The position numbers were made by a program, and so were the translations under genes. The notes beneath the pieces were generated by a model that saw only the letters and a list, made by a program, of their open reading frames with translations, ran no database searches and was not told where the DNA came from. From Thermoplasmatota archaeon (GTDB lineage Archaea > Thermoplasmatota > E2 > DHVEG-1), in NCBI GenBank assembly GCA_016930995.1, contig JAFGFQ010000029.1:1-19484 (forward strand): a stretch of DNA of 19,484 nucleotides, given 5' to 3'. The first letter of the stretch is position 1. The number at the start of each line of letters is the position of its first letter. Shown here in pieces: positions 1 to 8,533 of the stretch.

Positions 1-1
1 A

Positions 2-700
<699 letters not shown>

Positions 701-707
701 GGTGAGG
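701..707 (+). promoter_or_regulatory. Shine-Dalgarno site of gyrA
   Basis: GGTGAGG lies directly after the gyrB stop codon and 4 nt before the gyrA ATG. It matches the archaeal anti-SD (16S 3' end with CACCTCC) and supports ATG 712 as the start. Confidence 0.75.
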
Positions 708-711
708 AAAA

Positions 712-3700
712 ATGACTGACGATGATATTAAGAAAAAAGGACAACCACGTGATATTAACGATGAAATGAAACGAGCCTTCATTGACTATTCCATGAGTGT
801 CATCATGAGCCGAGCGTTACCTGATGTACGAGATGGCCTCAAACCTGTACACCGACGTATACTATACGCCATGAATGATATGGGTCTCACTCATAACAAA
901 CCATATAAGAAATCAGCTCGTGTTGTAGGAGAATGCTTTGTTGAAAATACGATGATTTTGACAAACCACGGACTAACGAATATAAAAAATGTAAAAAGAG
1001 GAGCCAAAGTCTACACCCAGAACGGCATTGAAAAAGTTAAAGAATTATATATAATGCCAAAGAAGGAGTTAGTTAAAGTCACACTTGAGAATGGCCTTGA
1101 AAATATAGTGACTAAATCACAAAAATTCAAGGTGTTAACAAACGATTTGACATTTGATTGGAAAGAAGCAAAAGAACTGTCGCCTCATGATTTTGTTGTT
1201 ATCAAATATGACTATCCAATAATTCAAAATTTTATCAAGTTAAAAAGATCAAAGAATCATTCCTTATATTTAAACGAAAATATTGGCTATCTCTTAGGTA
1301 TTTTCCTCTCAGATGGATGGATTTCAGAAGATTATGGACAGAAAAAACATCCAAGAATCTGCCTCTATGGAGGAACCGATAAAGAGATTGCAGACAGAGT
1401 CGTAGAACTTGTAAAAAAAGAGTTTGGATATACACCTCCTATTCAAGAAAAACACTATCAATTGAAAACAAAGGAAAAACGCTGCATCTATACCGTGAGA
1501 ATTCATCGAAAAGAAATCAATGATTTTTTCGTTTCAAATTTTCATTTAAAGAATGCAAATGCTTTGACAAAAAAGATACCTCAGCAGATTTTTCACTCAC
1601 CTCAAAAAGTAGTCTATGCCTTCATTTCTGGTTTAATAGATGGAGATGGTTCGGTACATAACAAGAGAAATACGATACACTACGGCTCCATCTCTGAGGA
1701 AATGATCAATCAACTCATGCTGCTCTTACAACATCATGGAATTTTTAGTTCTAAACATTTTTCTAAAGAGACGAAAACACATTACATTCTGGATAGAAAA
1801 ATAACTGATTATCATGTCTTTTTTTGTCTGGAGATTCATGGAAGCAACGCAGTTGAGTTAGCAAAAAATCTCACAGTGATAACACCCAAGAAAAAAATCA
1901 TTCTTCAAAGGATAGCCCACGAACAAATAAGTAAAAGAGATACATGGTCAAAATATGATATTGTACCATATTTTGGTGAGAAAATTTTTGGAGATCTCAG
2001 CAACCGACATCTTGGTGGAGGATGGTATGAAGATACAAACGGAGAAAAATTCAGAGAGGGCATCACCTATCCAGCTGGATGTAAGTTACGGTATTCAAAA
2101 GATTTGAAAACAAAACATTTGCATCTCACACAGATACTACAATGGGGTGTCCATGAGAAGTTACAGAGAATAGGATCGAATGTTAATGAGTTCCTTGATT
2201 ATATTTTGAAAGGGAAATTACGTTTTATTCGAGTACGATCCGTAGAACCGGTCGATGAACAGCTGACATATGACATAGAAGTTGAGAATGATCATGAGTT
2301 TATCGCCAACGGAATGGTTTCCCATAACTGCCTTGGGAAATACCATCCTCACGGTGACCAAGCGGTCTATGATTCTATGGTCCGTATGGCGCAGAATTTT
2401 TCACTACGGTATCCTCTAATCGACGGACAAGGCAATTGGGGCTCCATCGATGGTGATTCTGCTGCTGCGTTACGTTACACTGAGACACGTATGGCGAAGA
2501 TTACAAACCTCATGCTGCAGGATATCGAGAAAGATACCGTAGAATGGCGTGATAACTTTGACGGATCGTTAAAAGAGCCTGAAGTTCTTCCTGCGGTGCT
2601 CCCAAACCTTCTTTTGAATGGTGCATCTGGAATCGCAGTCGGGATGGCGACCAATATGCCGCCCCATAACCTCACGGAAGTCGTTGATGGGATTATCAAG
2701 ATGATCGATACGCCGGAGGTTACCATTGCTGAACTGATGGATATTGTCAAGGGACCTGATTTTCCTACGGGTGGTATCATCTATGGTCGTGGTGGGATTC
2801 TTTCTGCGTACACCACAGGTCGTGGTGCACTCACGGTCCGAGCGAAAACGTTCATCGAGGAGGGAGAACAGAAGGACCGCATCATCGTCCATGAATTGCC
2901 CTACCAGGTGAACAAATCTGTTTTACTTCAAACCATCGCGGAGCGCGTCAAGGAAAAGAAACTCGAAGGGATCTCCGACCTGCGAGATGAGAGCGACCGG
3001 AAAGGGATGCGGATCGTCATCGAGCTGAAACGAGACGCCATTAATGATGTGGTGCTCAACCAGCTCTTCGAACATACCGAGCTGCAGTCCTCCTTTGGTG
3101 TGCTGAATCTTGCAATCGTCAAAGGAGAACCAAAGATCCTGACTTTAAAAGAGATGCTTCAACATTACATCGAATATCGCGTGGAGATCATCACTCGGAG
3201 AACCACGTACGACCTTCGGAAAGCCAAGGAGAAAATGCATATCCTGGACGGCTTGATGATCGCACTGCGGAACATCGATGAGGTCATCAAGATTATCCGG
3301 CAGAGCAAGGAGGTAGAGGAAGCAAAAGACCGTCTGATGAAACGGTTCAGCTTCTCGGAAATCCAAGCCAAGGCGATCCTGGATATGCGGTTGCAAAAAC
3401 TCGTTGGGATGGAAATCGCAGCGGTGGAGAAGGAATACAATGAAACCAAGGCACTCATCGAACAGCTCGAGGCACTCCTGGCAGACCATCAGAAAATCCT
3501 TGCAGAAATCAAACGAGAGCTCTTAGAAATCAAAGAGAAATTCGGTGACTCCAGACGCACTCAAATCGTAGAAGGGGAAGTCGGTATTGACATCGAAGAC
3601 CTTATCCCTGAGCAGGAGGTCGTCGTCACGATCACGAAGGACGGATACATTAAACGAATCCCGACGGAGACGTATCGGACGCAGCATCGTGGGGGTAAGG

Positions 3701-4992
3701 GTCTTATCGGCGTCAGGCCAAAAGAGGAGGATTTCGTGGTGAACACTTTTATCACCTCGACCCATGATTATCTGATGTTTTTCACGAACCATGGGCGGGT
3801 CTACTGGCTGAAAGGCTATAAGATACCCGAAGGGGATCGCTACGCGAAAGGGAAAGCCATCATCAACTTGCTGCCCCGACTAGAGGAGGGAGAAAAGATA
3901 GAGACGGCGGTGCCTATCCATGAGTTCGATGATCAGCATTACCTTATTTTTGCGACTAAGAGAGGGACAATCAAAAAAACCGTGCTCTCAGCCTATGGTA
4001 ACATCCGTGTGAATGGGATTATCGCCATTAAACTTGAGGAGGGCGACGAACTCATGGGTGTACAACTCTCCGATGGGACCAAGACGGTGATGATTGCGAC
4101 GGCGGGTGGTCAAGCCTGTCGGTTTAATGAACGGGAGCTTCGGCCGATGGGTCGTGCGACGCATGGGGTAATCGGGATTCGGTTGAAGAACAAGAACGAT
4201 GCGGTCGTGGCAATGACGGTGGTGGATATCACGGGTTCTTTGTTTACCATGACGGAGAACGGGTTTGGGAAACGCTCCCCGATTGATGAGTATCGTATGA
4301 CCCATCGGGGGAGCAAGGGTGTGCGGACGATTGTGACTAATGAGCGGAACGGAGACGTGGTGTTTGTCAGCCAGGTCAGCGATGACCATGAGCTTATCAT
4401 CACCACGGAGCATGGGATGACGGTGCGCATCCCGGTACGGGACATCCGGGAGCAGGGCAGGAACACCATGGGGGTCCGGATCATGCGGTTGAACGAAGGG
4501 GATAAGGTGGTCTCTGTCACCCAGGTCCTTGCTGAACCGATTCGAGAGGAAGCAGAAGGCCAGTCCATTGAGTCTATGCCGCTTGGTATCGTAGAGGAAA
4601 AACCAACTGGTGGGGAGCTGATTGCTGAGCCGGTGGTCGTTGAAAAAGAAGAACAAGGACGACCGGAAAAGCTCCGACCGGCTCTTGCATCGCCTGTGGC
4701 AGCTACGAAAAAAGTTGTGCCATCGAAGGCAAAAAAAATCCCAAGACCTACGAAAACGATGTGGAAACCAGTCAAGACGAAGGGAAGGCCAGCGAAAGGA
4801 AAAGGATTGAAAAAACCAAAGGGAACACCAGGGAGACCACGGAAAGAAGGAAAAAAGATTCCTGTGAAAAAACAGAAAAAACCAGTCAAATCAGCAGTAA
4901 AGGTAAAGCAAAAAAGTGTGAAACAAAAGAAGGTTAAGAAAACAGTGGTGAAGCGGCTAAAGGCTAAGAAAAAACCTAAGCGGAAGAAGTAA
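712..4992 (+). CDS. gyrA: DNA gyrase subunit A containing an intein
   Basis: GyrA is the DNA breakage-reunion and wrapping subunit of gyrase. The ORF encodes 1426 residues; removing the intein (residues 75-539) leaves 961, longer than the usual 800-875. The extein order is normal: N-terminal arm (SMSVIMSRALPDVRDGLKPVHRR), the split helix-turn-helix region (ARVVGE / CLGKYHPHGD), catalytic Tyr589 in AALRYTE (Tyr122 of E. coli), tower and coiled coil, then a beta-pinwheel C-terminal domain from about residue 965. Its GyrA-box QHRGGKG (residues 991-997) marks wrapping gyrase rather than Topo IV. After the pinwheel comes an acidic linker and a lysine-rich tail (residues 1333-1426). The residue equivalent to quinolone-contact Ser83 is Gln550; the Asp87 equivalent is kept. 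It follows gyrB after 11 nt and faces topA with a 2-bp gap. Functional enzyme requires intein splicing. Confidence 0.97.
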   Translation: MTDDDIKKKGQPRDINDEMKRAFIDYSMSVIMSRALPDVRDGLKPVHRRILYAMNDMGLTHNKPYKKSARVVGECFVENTMILTNHGLTNIKNVKRGAKVYTQNGIEKVKELYIMPKKELVKVTLENGLENIVTKSQKFKVLTNDLTFDWKEAKELSPHDFVVIKYDYPIIQNFIKLKRSKNHSLYLNENIGYLLGIFLSDGWISEDYGQKKHPRICLYGGTDKEIADRVVELVKKEFGYTPPIQEKHYQLKTKEKRCIYTVRIHRKEINDFFVSNFHLKNANALTKKIPQQIFHSPQKVVYAFISGLIDGDGSVHNKRNTIHYGSISEEMINQLMLLLQHHGIFSSKHFSKETKTHYILDRKITDYHVFFCLEIHGSNAVELAKNLTVITPKKKIILQRIAHEQISKRDTWSKYDIVPYFGEKIFGDLSNRHLGGGWYEDTNGEKFREGITYPAGCKLRYSKDLKTKHLHLTQILQWGVHEKLQRIGSNVNEFLDYILKGKLRFIRVRSVEPVDEQLTYDIEVENDHEFIANGMVSHNCLGKYHPHGDQAVYDSMVRMAQNFSLRYPLIDGQGNWGSIDGDSAAALRYTETRMAKITNLMLQDIEKDTVEWRDNFDGSLKEPEVLPAVLPNLLLNGASGIAVGMATNMPPHNLTEVVDGIIKMIDTPEVTIAELMDIVKGPDFPTGGIIYGRGGILSAYTTGRGALTVRAKTFIEEGEQKDRIIVHELPYQVNKSVLLQTIAERVKEKKLEGISDLRDESDRKGMRIVIELKRDAINDVVLNQLFEHTELQSSFGVLNLAIVKGEPKILTLKEMLQHYIEYRVEIITRRTTYDLRKAKEKMHILDGLMIALRNIDEVIKIIRQSKEVEEAKDRLMKRFSFSEIQAKAILDMRLQKLVGMEIAAVEKEYNETKALIEQLEALLADHQKILAEIKRELLEIKEKFGDSRRTQIVEGEVGIDIEDLIPEQEVVVTITKDGYIKRIPTETYRTQHRGGKGLIGVRPKEEDFVVNTFITSTHDYLMFFTNHGRVYWLKGYKIPEGDRYAKGKAIINLLPRLEEGEKIETAVPIHEFDDQHYLIFATKRGTIKKTVLSAYGNIRVNGIIAIKLEEGDELMGVQLSDGTKTVMIATAGGQACRFNERELRPMGRATHGVIGIRLKNKNDAVVAMTVVDITGSLFTMTENGFGKRSPIDEYRMTHRGSKGVRTIVTNERNGDVVFVSQVSDDHELIITTEHGMTVRIPVRDIREQGRNTMGVRIMRLNEGDKVVSVTQVLAEPIREEAEGQSIESMPLGIVEEKPTGGELIAEPVVVEKEEQGRPEKLRPALASPVAATKKVVPSKAKKIPRPTKTMWKPVKTKGRPAKGKGLKKPKGTPGRPRKEGKKIPVKKQKKPVKSAVKVKQKSVKQKKVKKTVVKRLKAKKKPKRKK
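934..2328 (+). mobile_element. GyrA intein with LAGLIDADG homing endonuclease
   Basis: This is an in-frame protein intron of 465 residues, Cys75 to Asn539 of the precursor. It begins with Cys (block A, CFVENTMILTNHG) and ends with HEFIANGMVSHN (blocks F and G: penultimate His, terminal Asn), followed by Cys540 as the +1 nucleophile. Removing it restores the conserved GyrA string ARVVGECLGKYHPHGD. Two LAGLIDADG motifs are present, LLGIFLSDG at intein residues 120-128 and ISGLIDGDG at 231-239. Both keep the catalytic Asp, so the homing endonuclease may be active. The block B position that normally reads T-x-x-H reads T-K-S-Q (residues 60-63), so the nearly universal histidine is missing. Codons are visibly more A/T-rich than the flanking gyrA, consistent with separate mobility. 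The insertion point corresponds to Asp72/Val73 of E. coli GyrA, unlike the mycobacterial GyrA inteins, which sit next to the catalytic Tyr. Confidence 0.96.
4708..4989 (+). other. Lysine-rich, AT-hook-like C-terminal tail of GyrA
   Basis: Residues 1333-1426 of GyrA contain about 38 Lys and 6 Arg but only one acidic residue among 94, with Pro, Val, Ala, Thr and Gly as filler. This resembles the C-terminal tail of histone H1. Two GRP cores surrounded by basic residues (KGRPAKGKG at about 1357 and PGRPRKEGKK at about 1373) resemble AT-hooks, which bind the minor groove of A/T-rich DNA. An acidic linker rich in Glu (about residues 1275-1325) precedes it. Bacterial GyrA tails of known function are usually short and acidic. 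The assignment as a DNA-binding tail is inference from composition. Confidence 0.8.
4969..4974 (-). terminator. Possible T-tract terminator for topA inside the gyrA 3' end
   Basis: Read on the minus strand, the lysine codons of gyrA give a T6 tract about 20 nt after the topA stop. More T6-T8 tracts follow at 4910-4915, 4876-4881, 4867-4872, 4851-4856, 4810-4815 and 4731-4738. Archaeal transcription terminates at oligo-T stretches without needing a hairpin. There is no intergenic room for a separate terminator. Confidence 0.45.
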
Positions 4993-4994
4993 TC

Positions 4995-7010
4995 TTAAAC
5001 AGCTTTCTTCTTTTTCTTCGGGCAGTCCGAATTGATGCAGAGGTCCCAGGATCGTCGTCCTTTCATTTTCACTTGGACGATTGGGCTTGCGCAGGCGTCA
5101 CAGAGTTTTGTTGTCATCGTCAGACCCCCCTGTTGGGGGAGTGAATAGGTGTTTTTACAGTCAGGATACCCTGTGCAACCGATGAAGCGTTTGCCTTTCT
5201 TTGATACGCGGACCATGAGTGATTTGCCGCATTTCGGGCAGGGGCCAATCGTATTCTGGGCTTTGACAGCATTGTTGATGTTTTCCTTGATCCGTTCCTT
5301 CTCCGGCTCCAGTTCTTGCATGACTTTTGTCAGCATCAGGCGTGATTCTTTTACCGTCTCCTCCAATGTTTTTTTCCCTTCAGCGATCTCGTTCATATCT
5401 GCCTCAAGCTCAGCAGTCATCTTGGGTTTGACGACATCACAGTTGATTAATGCATCAACGACCGCGATCGCAGTCGAGGTCGGGGTCGGTGTTCCTCCCA
5501 TGACATATTTACGACCATACAATTTGCTGATGATTTCATGCCGGGTGGATTTCGTCCCTAGTGAGAGTTGCTCCATTTTTGCTATCAATGCTCCTTGGGT
5601 GTAGCGCTGTGGTGGTTTTGTGAAATCCTTCTTTAAGGTGATCTTTTGGATTTCAAGGATCTCATCTTGGAGAAGCTCTGGGAGTTCTTTCTTCTTGTCC
5701 TTGAAGTATGGATAGAGCAGCCTCCAGTGTGGCTCCAGAAGCCGGTACCCGCTGGTGATAAAGTGTTCACGGGAAATATCGAAGGTGACGTCGGTTGTCT
5801 CGGAGATCGCATCTTTTGCCAGTGTCGCAAAGAACCTCCGGCAAATCAGCTCATAGATCTTCTCCTGATCAGTGCTGAGTTTTTTCGTCGGTGCATCAAC
5901 AGGATGGATCGGAGGATGATCTGTGGTTTGTTGTTTTCCTCTGGTCGGATAGTTCCGCCCGTTTGTTTGTACCTCTTTTACCTCTTTTGCGAAATGAGCC
6001 TCAGATAGTTTCTTCAGGATACCATTTATGTTCAATGACGGTGGATAGACGGTATTGTCTGTTCGGGGGTATGAGGTCAACCCCATCATGTAGAGTTCCT
6101 CTGCGATGCTCATCGCCTTGGCCGCAGGAAAACCTAGATACGAGGCTGCCTGGATGTAACTCGTCGTGTTAAACGGGGCGGGAGGCGTCTCGTGATTTAT
6201 GGTCTTTTTCACCTCTTTTACGAGTGCGTCCTTGGTATCTTTAATTCTTGTGTAGATCTCCTGAGCAGGTTGTTCCTCCTGGAACACTCCATGTTCATGT
6301 GTTGCATCAATGGGTTTGTCTTTTGAAAGTTGGCCATGAAGTGTCCAGTACGGTTTTGGGATGAACGTCTTGATTTCTTTTTCTCGCTCAACCAGAAGCG
6401 CTAGGGTAGGTGATTGAACACGTCCTATGGAGAGGAAATCTCGGCCAAGTCGACGGGAGGTTAATGAGATAAATCGTGTTAAGACAGCACCCCACACAAG
6501 GTCAATGACTTGTCGGGCTTCACCCGCACTGGAGAGATTGTAATCCACTTCAGTGAGATTGTCAAAGGCAGTATTAATCTCATAAGGAGTAATCGCACTG
6601 TACCTCGCCCGTTTTATGTTGATGATTGAGGGATTAAAGCTTTTTAGAAGGTTCACAACCTCCGCACCAATCAATTCACCTTCTCGATCGAAATCAGTGG
6701 CTACAATCAGAGAGGGAGTCTCCTGGACAAGCGTCTGTAAAGCCGAGGCGATTCCTTTTTCACTGACGTTTTTGCAGGGTTCTACCTCAATAAGTTCATG
6801 GGGAGGGATTTTTGTCCATTGATTAAAACCCGTGGGGTAATCAAGGTTGATAATATGGCCTTTTAATCCGATGATGGTCCATGGTTCAGCGTTTTTTGTA
6901 AATGAATACACAGGGATTTTCCCAAGATGGCTGCTCTTTACCTGACCATTGGAGAGAATGTACGCGATCCGTCTCGCAGCAATGTTTTTCTCACAAATCA
7001 CTAATTGCAT
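4995..7010 (-). CDS. topA: DNA topoisomerase I (type IA, archaeal)
   Basis: This type IA topoisomerase relaxes negatively supercoiled DNA by single-strand passage through a 5'-phosphotyrosine intermediate, opposing gyrase. The protein has 671 residues. It starts with the TOPRIM strand MQLVICEKN (catalytic Glu7) and continues with DFDREGE at residues 106-112, the FLSIGRVQSPTLALLVERE core and catalytic Tyr314 in GLTSYPRTDN. The central toroid follows. Two C-terminal zinc ribbons are visible: Cys591/594/612/618 and Cys637/640/658/663. It ends in a short Lys run. The ATG at 7010 puts the conserved first strand at the terminus, as in the family. It has no reverse-gyrase helicase domain. It is divergent from purE and convergent with gyrA. 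Topoisomerase III-like naming is possible; type IA membership is certain. Confidence 0.95.
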   Translation of the reverse strand: MQLVICEKNIAARRIAYILSNGQVKSSHLGKIPVYSFTKNAEPWTIIGLKGHIINLDYPTGFNQWTKIPPHELIEVEPCKNVSEKGIASALQTLVQETPSLIVATDFDREGELIGAEVVNLLKSFNPSIINIKRARYSAITPYEINTAFDNLTEVDYNLSSAGEARQVIDLVWGAVLTRFISLTSRRLGRDFLSIGRVQSPTLALLVEREKEIKTFIPKPYWTLHGQLSKDKPIDATHEHGVFQEEQPAQEIYTRIKDTKDALVKEVKKTINHETPPAPFNTTSYIQAASYLGFPAAKAMSIAEELYMMGLTSYPRTDNTVYPPSLNINGILKKLSEAHFAKEVKEVQTNGRNYPTRGKQQTTDHPPIHPVDAPTKKLSTDQEKIYELICRRFFATLAKDAISETTDVTFDISREHFITSGYRLLEPHWRLLYPYFKDKKKELPELLQDEILEIQKITLKKDFTKPPQRYTQGALIAKMEQLSLGTKSTRHEIISKLYGRKYVMGGTPTPTSTAIAVVDALINCDVVKPKMTAELEADMNEIAEGKKTLEETVKESRLMLTKVMQELEPEKERIKENINNAVKAQNTIGPCPKCGKSLMVRVSKKGKRFIGCTGYPDCKNTYSLPQQGGLTMTTKLCDACASPIVQVKMKGRRSWDLCINSDCPKKKKKAV
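5004..5019 (+). terminator. Possible pyrimidine-tract terminator for gyrA inside the topA 3' end
   Basis: The plus strand reads a run of only T and C including T5, starting 12 nt after the gyrA stop. It is the antisense of the C-terminal Lys codons of TopA. It fits the archaeal oligo-U type of terminator and is the only candidate close to the gyrA stop. Confidence 0.4.
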
Positions 7011-7048
7011 GGTTGTTCCCAGTTTGAGAACTCAACATTAAGACGGGC

Positions 7049-7057
7049 TATAATTAG
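7049..7057 (-). promoter_or_regulatory. Likely TATA box of topA
   Basis: The minus strand reads CTAATTATA about 43 nt upstream of the topA ATG. A transcription start about 26 nt downstream would give a leader of roughly 17 nt. No clear Shine-Dalgarno site is seen before the ATG. The 114-bp gap 7011-7124 therefore carries two divergent promoters. Confidence 0.45.
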
Positions 7058-7087
7058 TTTACGATAGTAGAAAAAGTAAGGTTGAAA

Positions 7088-7096
7088 CTATTTATA
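7088..7096 (+). promoter_or_regulatory. Likely TATA box of the purE-guaAB cluster
   Basis: CTATTTATAC lies about 32 nt before the purE ATG, preceded by a purine-rich BRE-like stretch (GTTGAAA). A start about 25 nt downstream would leave a leader of only a few nucleotides, so the mRNA is probably nearly leaderless. GTGA just before the start could act as a weak Shine-Dalgarno site. Confidence 0.55.
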
Positions 7097-7124
7097 CGCA
7101 GATGGTATTTCCGGATGTGAGACT

Positions 7125-7571
7125 ATGAAAGTTCAGATCATCATGGGGTCATCTTCGGATATGCCGGTTGCAGAAAAAGCCAAAACAATATTTGAGGAAT
7201 TCAGCGTTCCCTATGACATTAAAATTGCATCTGCTCATCGGACGCCGGAGCTGCTGAAAAAAATCGTTGAAAAAAATGATGCTGATCTCTTCATCGGGAT
7301 CGCCGGGCTTTCAGCTGCATTACCTGGAACCATCGCAGCTCATACAACCAAACCAGTCATAGGGGTCCCTGTGAGTGGGAAAGTCAATCTTGATGCGATT
7401 CTGTCTATTATTCAAATGCCTCCAGGTATTCCTGTTGGAGCCGTTGGTCTTGACCGAGGGGAGAACGCTGCATTACTTGCTGTAGAGATTCTTGCGGTGA
7501 AAGACAAGAAATTAACGAAAAAATTAAGTGACTATCGGAAGAAGATGCAGGAGAAGACGCTGTCGAAATAG
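7125..7571 (+). CDS. purE: Phosphoribosylaminoimidazole carboxylase catalytic subunit PurE
   Basis: PurE makes the carboxylated imidazole intermediate CAIR in de novo purine synthesis, either as N5-CAIR mutase (class I) or as AIR carboxylase (class II). The 148-residue length matches the single-domain enzyme. Motifs in order are GSSSDMP (residues 8-14, phosphate binding), SAHRTP (36-41, with the catalytic His), AGLSAALPG (60-68), QMPPGIPVGAV (97-107) and NAALLA (114-119). The usual class I AHLPG reads AALPG here, so class cannot be settled by eye; no purK lies in the window. It is the first gene of a purine cluster: the GMP synthase ATPase subunit begins 10 nt after its stop. Confidence 0.95.
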   Translation: MKVQIIMGSSSDMPVAEKAKTIFEEFSVPYDIKIASAHRTPELLKKIVEKNDADLFIGIAGLSAALPGTIAAHTTKPVIGVPVSGKVNLDAILSIIQMPPGIPVGAVGLDRGENAALLAVEILAVKDKKLTKKLSDYRKKMQEKTLSK

Positions 7572-7576
7572 AGGGT
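7571..7576 (+). promoter_or_regulatory. Shine-Dalgarno site deciding the guaAB start
   Basis: GAGGGT overlaps the last base of the purE stop codon and lies 5 nt before the ATG at 7582. It supports that ATG over the in-frame ATG at 7528, which lies inside purE and would add 18 residues unlike the family. Confidence 0.55.
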
Positions 7577-7581
7577 ATTTG

Positions 7582-8529
7582 ATGTTTAACGCAGAGAGGT
7601 TCATAGAAAAAACAATTGTAACTCTTCAAAAAGAACTTAAGGGAAAGGCATTGATTGCTTTCTCTGGTGGGGTTGACAGTACGGTATGCGCTGCGTTAGT
7701 GAACAAAGCTATTGGGAAGGATTTAATCGCAGTCCATGTCAACACAGGGTATATGAGAAAAAATGAATCTGCGCAGGTTAAAAAAATGATGGAGGACCTG
7801 TCGTTACATTATCGGTTCGTTGATGCGCATGCTGAATATTTTGATGCTTTAAAGGGTGTGGAAGATCCGGAGAAGAAACGGAAAATCATCGGGGAAAAAT
7901 TCATTAGAATATTTGAAAAGGTCGCTCGAGAAGAACAGATCGAGTATCTTGTGCAAGGGACCATTGCACCAGACTGGATTGAATCAGGTGGGGGTCTGCG
8001 TGATACCATTAAATCACATCATAATGTGGGTGGGCTGCCACAGGAGATGAACTTGAAGCTGGTAGAGCCACTCCGTGACCTGTATAAGGATGAGGTGCGA
8101 AAAGTTGCTCGTGCGTTGGGATTACCGGTTTCAGAACGGCAACCGTTTCCAGGTCCAGGGCTTGCCATCCGTATCATGGGTGAAGCGACACCAGAGCGGA
8201 CGGAAATCGTCCGAGAGGCATGTGATATTGTGGAAAAGGAAATCGAACGTGCGTCACAACAGGGGAGTATGGAGCTTCCCTGGCAATATTTTGCGGTGCT
8301 CATTCCAATAAAAACTGTTGGTGTTCAGGGTGATAAACGCGCCTATGGGAACACTATTGCTATTCGTGCCGTGCAAAGTATCGATGCGATGACCTGTCAG
8401 TATAGTACTATTCCTCATGAGGTGCTGGATGTGATTTCGACGAAAATCACTAATACCTTAAAGGAGAAGGTCAACCGGATCGTCTATGATGTGACCAATA
8501 AACCACCGGGGACAGTCGAGTGGGAATAA
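7582..8529 (+). CDS. guaAB: GMP synthase (glutamine-hydrolysing), ATP-pyrophosphatase subunit B
   Basis: This subunit activates XMP with ATP and aminates it to GMP using ammonia from the separate amidotransferase subunit. It has 315 residues, the size of archaeal GuaA-B proteins. The N-terminal PP-loop is SGGVDST (residues 28-34). Further family signatures follow: VQGTIAPDWIE, IKSHHNVGGLP, the PFPGPGLAIRIMGE segment of the XMP-binding and dimerisation domain, and the C-terminal TNKPPGTVEWE. The start at 7582 gives MFNAERFIEKT, as in archaeal homologues. The amidotransferase gene follows after 4 nt, so the heterodimer subunits are co-transcribed. Bacteria usually have both on one polypeptide in the opposite domain order. 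Confidence 0.96.
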   Translation: MFNAERFIEKTIVTLQKELKGKALIAFSGGVDSTVCAALVNKAIGKDLIAVHVNTGYMRKNESAQVKKMMEDLSLHYRFVDAHAEYFDALKGVEDPEKKRKIIGEKFIRIFEKVAREEQIEYLVQGTIAPDWIESGGGLRDTIKSHHNVGGLPQEMNLKLVEPLRDLYKDEVRKVARALGLPVSERQPFPGPGLAIRIMGEATPERTEIVREACDIVEKEIERASQQGSMELPWQYFAVLIPIKTVGVQGDKRAYGNTIAIRAVQSIDAMTCQYSTIPHEVLDVISTKITNTLKEKVNRIVYDVTNKPPGTVEWE

Positions 8530-8533
8530 AGCT

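Noticed and set aside
4110..4889. 259-codon open frame on the minus strand, and another of 222 codons at 3988-4656
   Set aside because: Both are antisense shadows of the GyrA pinwheel and tail. Their translations are low-complexity and unlike proteins, and the plus-strand gene is certain.
5149..5604. 151-codon plus-strand open frame inside topA
   Set aside because: It is antisense to well-conserved topA coding sequence, with no ribosome site and no recognisable protein.
7528..7581. Upstream ATG giving the GMP synthase ATPase subunit 18 more residues
   Set aside because: The extra residues (rich in Arg and Cys) come from purE coding sequence out of frame. The Shine-Dalgarno site and family alignment support ATG 7582.
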